Positions 27,501 through 39,500 of a stretch of 64,000 bases of DNA are shown here, in pieces (within the stretch, counting starts at the first letter, position 1; each line of letters starts with the position of its first letter). The DNA is from Owenia fusiformis (Eukaryota > Annelida > Polychaeta > Sabellida > Oweniidae). The position numbers and the translations under genes are program-made. Location of the stretch: contig CAIIXF020000006.1 of NCBI GenBank assembly GCA_903813345.2, forward strand, positions 19,229,936-19,293,935. The letters are read 5' to 3'. Below the pieces are notes generated by a model. That model was not told the origin of the DNA, searched no databases, and worked only from the letters and a program-made list of their open reading frames with translations.

Positions 27501-30500
27501 ATTATACCAAACCCGATCTTTACTGTCTAGTCCCAAAAAATGATATTGTTGAGTATTCATATTCTTAATCATGTCCTTGGTGATAGCTCGAGAATTGGTC
27601 AATATTTTGAAATAACAATTAACAATTAATGATATACACATGCATTAGACACAGAGATTGGCGCATTTGCTGTAATGGTATTGCAAGTAAACTGTATATT
27701 AAAGTAACTAAGCATTTTTTATTTGCGATGCGTATTGGGGTGCGAGTAGAAATAATCTTGATTTACGTCATTGAAAAAACGACGTCATTACGTCATTCAA
27801 ATTCAGTCAAATTTAAAAATTTTTTTTTTTTGAAAATGTGACTTCTAGTTCGGGGAGATTCCCCATAGAGACAATGTTATATAGTCATAAAAAGTGAAAT
27901 ATGTTTTCTTGTATTTATTTTACAAGACATTTTAATTTGCATAACTATTAAATACACGAGGGTGATATGAAAATTGAACAACTAAAACTGATGAATATTC
28001 AAGTTAAATGGAACTTTCTACTACACCTGCCATGGTATCTGACCCGAATGAGCCACCTGGTGGTGAAACTGGTCACTACCTTCTCGCACCTGAGTTATTA
28101 TTTATAAACAGTAAAATGAATCAGATGGAACACCTTGCTATATGGAACAGTTTTCCAAAAGGGTCACCTGTCTACAAGGAACTTTTTGCTACTTCAAAGA
28201 GAGTTCCATGTAAACAAGTTTTACTGTAATTATTTCTTCAAGAACATTGGTTTTACAATTATTATTTTTCAGGAAATTTAAACAGGAGGCGTCTATACGT
28301 GACACATCTTGGATTGTAACTCCCGATGAGATAGTGTATACTTCGAAAGGAGCGGGCTTAAGCAAACTAAGTTTAGTACGTATCTTCTCCAGTTATCGAG
28401 GGAATGCAATCCACGTCATTTAACAGGAGTAGAATATGTGAATATTGGTAACACTTTAATATACAATAACACAATGAAGTTTTTTAAAATCTTGAAAAGG
28501 TAAAATTATAACTCGCGCGAATGGGTATTTGGTTGCGCCCTTTTCAACAGAGCTCTCACACCTTATAGTCCATGGTATGAAATCTCTAGGACGTCTAATA
28601 AAAGAGCTGGTAGCACACTATAGCGCAGCGATATTTGACCTTACATTTACATACCTACATATGTTCCCTAATAATTTTTATTATAACTGTTCAATATACT
28701 TCCGGCTTTTAGGCTGAATTATGCCTGCCATTAACAGAGGTCAAAAAATCACCAAAAAATAAAATTCCAATTTTTCACAATTTGGAATACACAATGCAAT
28801 AGAAAATAATACAAAATGATTTTAAAGATATGATTTAGGTTTTTAAGCTATAAGTTTGAGGTTAATTTTCTTATCAATACCAAAAAATATGTAATCAGTG
28901 TATCGACGTTTTGTATTGTTTCTCAGGTATTAATAAGATAAATGCTACAAATGAATCACTTTTATATTGGAATGACAAATTTTTAGATTATGCTAGTTTT
29001 TCACAAAATGGGTCTCAAAAGGCTTTGAGATATGGACTTTTATTCAGCGGTGAAAATTATCAATAAAGGAGGGCCTATTGCTCTTCCTTGACTAACTGGG
29101 ACCACGGCTAAAATTCTATTTCCCGTAGTTAGATATAGCTCAGTTGCTTATAAAACAACCATCAAGATTTGATCAAATTCATGAATAATTGAGAAAAATC
29201 GTTATCATTATCTTCCTAAAATTTGATTGTATCCAGCGGTAAGGTCAAAGAAGAAACCGCCATCAGAAAACTTGATGGTAGCCACAAGTAACGTCGAGGA
29301 AGAATTGTACTTCGCGTTCGATTGCATATGACTCTAATTGATTATTAGACATGCCCTTGGAATATATGAACATTCCAATACCTCTGTAACATTTAATTAG
29401 ATATAAATCTTACCTATTTGTTATTGTATTATGTTTTATAAAACATGAACAATAATTTGTTGTTAGACACCTTGCGATTATATGGAAAAATTCTGGTAAT
29501 AAAATGTTCTAAAAAGTAAGAAGACTAATATGTTCCCAATCATAAATTACCTAAATATTCCACATAATTTTGTTGAATCGGCTTGGCTCATATTTGAAAA
29601 ATCTGAAAAACACACTTGCATAATTACACTAATCTACGGTAAAATTAAGTATATTTTTAAATTATGATAATCTATTTTTGTTCGTATGCTTAGAATAACG
29701 GTCTGTGTCTTATAAAATGTATAAAAGTTCGAATCAAAATATTTACGTTTTTTGACCCCCTGTCACTGCTACCCACCTAATTACACAGACGTATCGTCGG
29801 TGTATCATGGCGGAACTTCCTCCGGGACTAGGTTTCGGTAAGATTTTTTTATTTCCCGATTTACACTTACTTATAAGTCACGTTGTGGATAATAATTTGG
29901 CTCGAAGTTAAGGAAGATAGTCTAGTTTGAGAATGTGTCGATGGTTTTAGGTTTTATATGTTAACAAAGACACAATTCACGTATTTAGTCCCTCGCTTTT
30001 CTTACACTGACGATCGGCATTAATATTGCCAATATTACACTAATATTGGTCGTTCGTCAGTGTAAGAAAAGCGAGGGACTAAATACGTGAATTGTGTCTT
30101 TGTTAACATATAAAACCTAAAACCATCGACACATTCTCAAACTAGACTATCTTCCTCAACTTCGAGCCAAATTATTATCCACAACGTGACTTATAAGTAG
30201 GTGTAAAGCCGAAACCTAGTCCCAGAGGAAGTTCCGCCATGATACACCGACGATACGTCTGTGTAATAGGTGGGTAGCAGTGCCTGTGATGAAAGACAAT
30301 TTTCGACCCGAAAGCCGGATGCTTTTTCAGTAAATGGTATTTTAAAAGAATCAAGACATGTACACCTTCATAAATATTGCTTCAAATGCTGCTGCGCTAT
30401 AGTGTGCTACGGATCCTTCATATTCGGAAGTCATACCATGGACTATTAGGAGTGAAGCAGTTCAAAAGATCAAACAAGGCTTTACATATTTACCCATACC

Positions 30501-33500
30501 ATGGTCATTTAGCGATACAACTAATCAATGAGAACTTCTTTAAACTTTATGCAAACGTTATACGATCCCTGCCTTGTTTTATTCTTTTCGGGCATGGAAG
30601 AAGACATCAAGGTATGCCGTTACAATTTTAGTTGAATGTAGTAAACTCATGCCTATATGTGCTACAGATAATAACAATAAAACATGACTGTTTTTTAGCT
30701 TCAAAGTATTAATTCCTTAAATAGAAGTGCCAATTCTATAGGTGTTGGAGTCCAGCAGATCTTCATACCAGTAGCCAACTACCGGGTAAGTATATTCAAG
30801 ACTAGATAGAGTTTTGCATTGTTTCTCATTTTACTTCTACTTTGACCGAATATTGTTTATTTGCTTCTCGTACAGCTTGTCAAATTTTGTGGATCAAAGA
30901 AGAACACCTCGTCCCCACATCCTTCTTCAAAATAATAGTAAACGCCCCACGAATTCAAATACTAGAAATATATAGCTGGATTCTAATATATAAACTAAAA
31001 GCTAAACTAAACTTTTCGTATTTTAGGGACTTAAATGCGCCGTGAAAACAATAGATGTTAAACGCTTGCCATTAAACCGAGAGACGGTTCTACAGATAAA
31101 CAGGGTAAACCTTACTATACATTTTCAGTGTTGACCTTGAAAATTGATTCGAGTGGGTAAAGTGCATAATGTTCTCTACATATATTCATATATAAGATAC
31201 ATAACTCATCCAGTGGTCCACAATGTAATGTATGTTCAATTATCAATTATTATTGAGTCAATTCATAGATGGCGCTCTTTAAATGGAATCTTGGGGAAAA
31301 GCACATGTGTGCCATATAATTAAGGATAGAAATATATACCACCATTGATTTCGACTGAAATGTATTAGGACTCTAACCTTCTGTTTATTATGTGCGAATG
31401 TAAGGACCGCAGCATTTGGGTACTAGTATTAATCGTCCAGTGCTAATCCGATGTAATAAACGTAACAATAAGATATATTGTTCATTCCAAATTGTCGTAA
31501 AGATAATACAATTCAATACAATTCATAATATTGATAAATAAATATATTTGTGCCATTGCGTGGTGGTGGAATGAGTCGAATACCTCCCAGCCAATCTATC
31601 GCCTTCATTTTAAATCGTCATAGGATGATAAATATCTGTGGTGTAAGATAACATCGATCATGATGTTGTGTTTGTTTCAGCGACGAGAGCTTCAACATGA
31701 GAACGTAGCACGGTTTATTGGAGCCACTGTTGAACCACCGACATTGTCCATCTTAATGGAATACTGTGAGAAGGGCAGTCTAGAGGTATAACTATTAATT
31801 GTTTTGTGTATTTTCGATCCCTATAGGAATGTATCTAAATATAGAATCACGGGCAAATCCGAATCAATCAATTTAGGGGAGGCATCAAAAGTTCATTGTC
31901 TGATAGGAAACTAAGTTAATCTAGTCTTGAGTTTGACCCTCTCCCCCAAAACTAAATATTATGAACGTATGGTCGCGAACCCTTCCCGTGTTTTCGTAGG
32001 CTTGGACTTGGACCTTCGTTGGCTTGGGTTTTTTTTTGGGGGGGGGGGCATTACCATAAATCAAGTTATTTAGAATTCTTAAAACATGTGACAACAACAG
32101 TAGACACAATGTTCCATGTTGCATGCATCTTGATAAAGAAAACATCAAGTAAGATCTATATATTAACTATTCCAAGGCATTCCTAGTCAAAATTGCAAAA
32201 ATATTGAAATGATATTTGTCGGATAGCAAACTGAAATGGCTTTGACCCTCCTAACTAGATTTATTTAGTTTCCCATCAGACATTGAACTTTTGGTGCCTC
32301 TCCCTGATCACAAACAACGTTCTTCAAACGTTCCGATTTCAACGTCCAACAGTTGATGCATGCAGTTGATCTGAAAAAATTTGCAAAATCAGAAGATGAC
32401 ATGATTTTGAACCATTAAATTGTTTTTGTTTGTCCAGGATGTACTTGCAAATACAGATATCAACTTGGATTGGTCATTTAAGAGATCTTTAATACAGGAT
32501 ATTGTAAATGTAAGTAATGTGCAAACTAAAACTAAACTAAGAACTAGCAGAAATGCCAAGAAAAGCATAAATATGAACCTACAAAACTCCAAACAAAAAT
32601 GTAATTATCAAATTATTACAATATCTTTCAATCGTTTTCCCGATCTCGGTCAAATTCTACATACGTTTTTATTCTTTTAATGAAAAATTGGTCGTCAGAT
32701 CGAGAATTACCTGCAATAAAACCTATTTCATTTCCTTATTTTATGAATACTTTAATAATATCGTACTATGTACATGAAAACGGTATGAATTCATCGGTAA
32801 AACATCTAATGTAGGATTTGCTGTAGTATGAATTTATGCGAAAAACATATAATGTAGGGCATGTTGTACATACATACGTCACCAGTGAAAGTCCACGGGA
32901 AACTGAAATCGTCCAACTGTGTAGTGACAGGGCGTTTCACAGTGAAGATTACTGACTTTGGTTTGCCAATGCTTTACAATGATGGTTCATCTGTGAAACA
33001 ACTGGAACATAAAGTTAATAATTTAGGTATTAAAAAATTATGAGATATCGAAATTCCGTGGCTATATCAATAGAAAAATTCTTTGTTCCTCTAATATGGA
33101 CCGCCCAAGACCTCAAAGAAGTAAAACGGCGATTGAAATTGATTGATTGATTATGGATGTTTTGATTTATATTTAATTGTTTCTGTTGCTAAGCAGCCTT
33201 CTGGATTGCTCCCGAGATCCTGAGAGGCAGCGATACTAGAGCGACACAGAAGGGGGATGTATTCAGTTTTGCCATAATACTCCAGGAAATCATAACCAGG
33301 CAAATGCCATATGGTGAAGTACGCGACACACTTGATGTGAAAGGTGCATACCATACCTGCCGTCAAATTACTAAATGCAATGGGTTTTAAAACCGACTTT
33401 TTGAGAAAAAAGAAATTATAATGCTTTTATCTAGATATGCTCATTTAAATATATTTGATGTTCACGTATTTGCAGTCAACTTTTCCAGTTGTCCATAGGT

Positions 33501-36500
33501 TCTCAAATTTAGGGTTTATTGTCCATTTGCAGATGTTATTGAACGGATTAAAGCAGCAAATCCAGTGATGAGACCAGAAGTCGACGAAACATGTCCAAAC
33601 GAGCTGAGAAATTTACTCCAACAATGCTGGATTGAGAATCCAGATAAAAGACCTGATTTTAAATCTATAAAAATGGTATTAAGAAAGTCGTCTAAGTAAG
33701 TGAACATTTAAAGACTGAATTGTATACAATAACAGTGATGTAACTTAGACGAATGCCTGTTAATGTGATTGCTTAACTTAAAACTGTTTTCTAATTATGC
33801 ATAACACAACTACTGTTCACTGATAAATGGGGAGTTCATATTCTCTTTATTTTTACAGAGATACTGGAAATATAATGGACAATCTTTTAAAAAGAATGGA
33901 AGTGTATGCAAACAATTTGGAACATATTGTGGAAGATAGAACCAGCCAACTGATTGTCGAAAAGAAAAAATCTGAAGAATTATTGTATCAAATTTTGCCA
34001 AAGTGAGTTGGATTGAATTGTATATAAAAAATTAAGCACGTAATTTGGGAAGCAGTCGTTTTATATTTCATTTTAATCACAATATGCATCAACCGGAAGT
34101 GAACGTTTGTAGATCACTTTCAAGAGTTAACATAGGCAACTTGATTGTGAAAATGATGTGTGTCTGTAAATACTATACTTATGGCACCACCATAAATGGT
34201 GATATATTGTTATAGTATCAAACTTTTTTTGCCGCGTCGGTTGGTGTTTGGCATCCGTCGTCTGTAACATGGCGTCTGTAACGAATAATAGGTTGTGTCA
34301 TCTATTAATGTAATACATGTAATATTGTTTATCAGAGCAATCGCAGAAAGATTGATGAATGGGCAAGCAGTGGACCCAGAATCGTTTGATAATGTGACTA
34401 TATATTTCTCAGACATAGTTGGATTTACAAGCTTATCTTCAAAGAGCACCCCTCTTCAGGTATTGTATTAAAACAAGGTAATTTTGTCGCTGGTCCTTTG
34501 ACACAACATTGTAATTCATGATCATACCTGCTTTTCAGAATAATATTCAAGAAATGAAGCCATATTGCCTCTGACACCTTAGAGCAGTGTTTTCGCATTG
34601 ATTCCTCAGTTCCTGTATACTAAAACCATTAGATTCAAAACGGAATTTGTTTGTATCATAGGTTATTCAAGTTTGATAGACACACTTGGGAGAGTTTACA
34701 AAAGCTCAATGTTTGATAGCATGCCAACTAAATCTTGTTTCTATGAGGATTGAATGCTATTTTCAGGTTTGTCATCCCTCATTAGAAGTATTTAGTTTCA
34801 TCCCAGACTTTGAGATTTTTAGGCAACCCCAATTCTCCCTTGTCCAAACTGATGTCCCATGACCATTGCCCAAAGTAATAAATTACCAACAGAGCCATAT
34901 TAAGCGTGAACTATTCCAAATGTATGTTGGATGTTGCGACTTAACGTTAGAAACAGTTGTCTATATTTACAGATTGTGGACCTTTTGAATGATCTATACA
35001 CAACATTTGACAGTATTCTAGAGAATCACGATGTATATAAGGTAAATGATTAATGTTGCAGTATGTCTATTGTTTACCTTCAATATATTAACACTTTGAA
35101 TCGATATGATATAGTTGACATCAGGGGTAAGTTCAAATCCCCTTTATTATTGCCCTTGCTATTGGTCCTGCAAATAATCAATTGGAATATTTTAAATACA
35201 AAATGTTGATTTATCAAAATTTCAAAAAGTGGACCAAAAGTGTTATATACCGTTAAAATCTACAAATCACCTCATGAGAGATAGCATTTTGGAAAAGGTT
35301 TACCAAATGATTAGTTAATGGACAGGGTTCATATAACGTTAACGAAATTACACCTCCAAGTAGGCTCCAAAAAGTTAATGAATTATGCATGCCATACAAC
35401 TTGGTATCTGATGAGCGAAAAACTTGAATGGCTGCGAGAAAACAAGGTGGCCAAACAAAAGACAAGATTTATGCAAAAATTTAAGAAAATCTTATTGAAA
35501 ACATATACTGGTATATTTCTTTTCCCGACGTTATTGCTTGTTATCATCACATTTTCCGGTTGCGTAAATCATTTTTTCTCAAAGATTCATGAATTAAAAC
35601 CGAAACTTTTCATATTTTTTTTATTGTGATTCAGTAACTGTGGCTATAAAATATAGTATCAAACATATTTTGTTATATGTTCAATTTTAAGGTGGAGACC
35701 ATTGGAGATGCTTATATGGTTGTATCTGGACTCCCAATACGTAACGGTTCTAACCACGCAAAAGAAATAGCATCCATGTCCATTTCTATTCTCGGGACAA
35801 TGCAAACATTCAAGATTAGGCACCTTCCAAAGCAGAAACTAAATATAAGAATAGGCCTGCACACAGGTATAAAATTCTACGCATGGTCAAGTCACGTGAA
35901 TGATAGATAAATATCTGATTTTTTATCAATGCTTTTTAAATATTCAGAAAAAGTTAAAGAGGGGATTACATACACACAGCCCACATAAAACCATTAATCC
36001 TTCGTATGATAAACTTGTAGGCCCATGTGTTGCCGGGGTTGTTGGACTTAAGATGCCTCGTTACTGCCTCTTTGGCGACACTGTCAATACGGCTAGCAGA
36101 ATGGAATCAAATGGAGAAGGTATTATACAAAACATATAATTCAAACATTCTCTGGTCGTTTGTACCACAAGTGCATATATATTTCTGTATGCAATTTTCA
36201 TTTGTACGTTTCTCATTATCGTTTCACTGCTTGGCCTTTCACTTTGAATATTATTAAGCATATTGAGGTCATTGGAATAACAATGCATCACAAACGCATT
36301 TTTATATGTTCATATCAGAGGTATACTCCGTAAAATTAATTGGCCACTTGGCATATTGTGATGACGTCAGAATTACGCCGCTTGATGTACATGTACATGT
36401 ACATTTTCATTTAATTATGATAAAAATGCCTACAACTCATGAAAGAAGGAAAAAAGAAAAGTCGTACCTTCTACCTTTTTGTTCGTAAAACAGATCATAT

Positions 36501-39500
36501 TCATAACCAAAGCATTCAAAAATCATTTGAATATCAAATATGAATTGATAATATAACATTATGCTACACAAACAGGCCAAATGATGATTCGTCCAGGGAA
36601 TGAGTTGTCTAGGGAATGAATTGTCCATGGGATGAGTTGTCTAGGGGATGAGTTGTCCGGTTACCCCACTACCGAATCTGCTCTTTTTAAACGTAGGCTA
36701 AATGCTCATGAATGTGCGTTAAGAGATACACGTGCAGTGCGGTACTTTGTTTTAATCATGATGTTCTGTTATGTACAGGGTGTCCCGAAAGTATGCCCCC
36801 CCCTAGGTAGACATATTCCAGTGTCCTCATTGTATGTGTCATATATCATTTTTAAGCTCGTCCAAAGTTACACAAAGTTACATTAATTTACCAAGTATCA
36901 TGGTTTAACTCCCAAATGGGAAAAAGTTACAGTCGTTTTAAAAGTTAGTGTTTTGTCAAAATAAAGTTCAATTTTACACCACATTACTAGTCAATTTGTC
37001 CCCCCTCGGCCATGTTAACAGCAGCAATTATTTTCAGATATGACCTTAAAAGCCCTTCAAATAGGAGTGTGGAATTTTACAACCCTCTTAAAACCTGTTA
37101 AGGGACTTTAGAAGAGTTTCTACCCTCACCGTTCTCTTTTTCCAACTCAATATCCATCCGACCCGAAAAGAATTGCTGCTGTTTAGATGGCTCTGGAGGA
37201 CACATTGACTAGTGATTTGGTGTAAAATTGAACTTAATTAAAACACTAAATTTTGAAATGCTGTTATATTTTTACATTTGAGAGTTGAACTATGACACTT
37301 GGCGAATCAATGTAACTTTGGAGAAGCTTTAAAATGATATATGACACATACTATGACAACACTGGTATATGTCTGCCTAGGGGGGGGGGGCATACTTTCG
37401 GGACACCCTGTTGTTGCACTTCATTCCACCATATGTACACAGCTTTCAATAGTAAATTGAATTGAGTGTTAATGGAAACATTATTCAAAAATGAAAACCT
37501 GTACATATTTTCAGCTCTTAGAATACATATAAGTTATGCAACCAAGATGGCGCTGAGTGCACATGGAAATAAATTTAATTTTGAATCAAGGGGTCGTCTC
37601 GAAGTCAAGGTAAGCATTTTAATCATCCTTATTATTTCAGATTATATTATAGGTTCGTGGGCCCAGACGTTTTGTACCATGTATGGAATAATGATGATCT
37701 GAAGCATATGAAAAACTTTACAACAGTATTAAAGATGTCATCTTATACTTTCGTCAATAGTGTCCTTTTTAGCTCACACGGTGAGCTTTTGCAATCACTC
37801 ACTTGTCCGTCTGTCTGTCCGTCCGTCCGTCCGTCTGTCTGTCCGTCAACAATAGTGGCACGTTTTAAAACCTCTGTCGATAGGATTCCTGTTTTAAGTT
37901 ATTTCTGTTCAACATCAATACAGAAAACTCCCCTATGACTCCTGGTTCAAAAGCTCGCCTATTTTCAAAATGGCCGCCACTTTTGTCTCGCGAAATTCAC
38001 TTTTGACCCATTTGTTTTAAAACCTCTGTCGATAGGATTCCCGTTTTAAGTTATTTCTGTTCAACATCAATACAGAAAACTCCCCTATGACTCCTGGTTC
38101 AAAAGCTCGCCTATTTTCAAAATGGCCGTCACTTTCGTCTCGCGAAATTCACTTTTGACCCAATTTCTAGCTTTAAATAATTTCAGGTGTCCTTCACTGT
38201 AAAAATCCATGTCAATGTAAAGGGTAGATATATGTAATAATATTGTTACAAAAAATCAGCGAAAAATTATATCCATTTTTTTATTTTCAGCCATTTTAGT
38301 TAACATTGATTTGTCTATCTGACTCGCGAAATCCACTTTCCGTCAATAACAGTGGCACGCTTTAAAACCTCTGTCGATAGGATTCCTGTTTTAAGTTATT
38401 TCTGTTCAACATCAATACAGAAAACTCCCCTATGACTCCTGGTTCAAAAGCTCGCCTATTTTCAAAATGGCCACCATTTTTGTCTCGCGAAATTCACTTT
38501 TGACCCATTTCCTAGCTTTACAAATAATTTCAAGTGTCCTACATTGTAAAAATCCATGTCAATGTAAAGAGTAGATGTATGAAATAATTTTGTTACGAAA
38601 AATCAACGAAAAATTATATCCATTTTTTTTATTTTCAGCTATTTTAGTTAACATTGATTTGTTCATCTGTCTCGCAAAATCCACTTTTGGACCATTTACC
38701 TTAAACCCTCTGTCGATAGGATTTCCGTTTTAAGTTAATTTTGTTCAACATCAATACAAAAAACTCTCCTATGACTCTTGGTTCAAAAGCTCGCCTATTT
38801 TCAAAATGGTCGCCATTCTTGTTCCGCGAAATTCACTTTTTGCCCATTTCCTAGCTTTACAAATAATTCCAGCTGTCCTGCATTGTAAAAAGCCGTGTCA
38901 CTGTAAAGAGTAGTTGTATGAAATAATTTTGTTACAAAAAATCGGCAAAATATTATATCTGTTTTTTTATTTTCAGCCATTTTAGTTAACATTGATTTGT
39001 CCATCTGTCTCGCGAAATCCTCTTTTGAACCATTTGCTTAAAACCTCTGTCGATAGGATTCCAGTTTCACAAAAAAACTCCCCTATGACTCCAGGTTCAA
39101 AAGCTTGCCTGATTTCAAAATGGTCGCCATTTTTGTCTCGCGAAATTCAATTTTGGCCTATTTCCTAGCTTTACAAATAATTTCAGGTGTCCTGCATTGT
39201 AAAAAGCCATGTCACTGTAAAGAGTAGTTGTATGAAATAATTTTGTTCCAAATAATTGGCAAAAAATTATATCCGTTTTTTTTCTCAGCCATTGTACTTA
39301 ACATCGATTTGTCCATCTGTCTCTCAGTCAGTCCAAAATAGTGGCAAGTGGCTTGAAATAATTTTGTTATAAAAAATCGGCAAAAAATTATATCCGGTTT
39401 TTCTGTCACCATGTGAGCCCAGTACCCACGGTACTAATTTTTGTTTCATTTGCAAAATGAACAACAACACCATTGTTTCACTCAATCGATATAAACTATA

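Noticed and set aside
35318-35629. 103-codon frame between cyclase exons 20 and 21
   Set aside because: Exons 20 and 21 join in frame at [10 protein letters not shown] without it; no homology.
37804-37848. GTCC/GTCT microsatellite as an independent feature
   Set aside because: It is the usual leading part of the tagctcac repeat and is reported with it.
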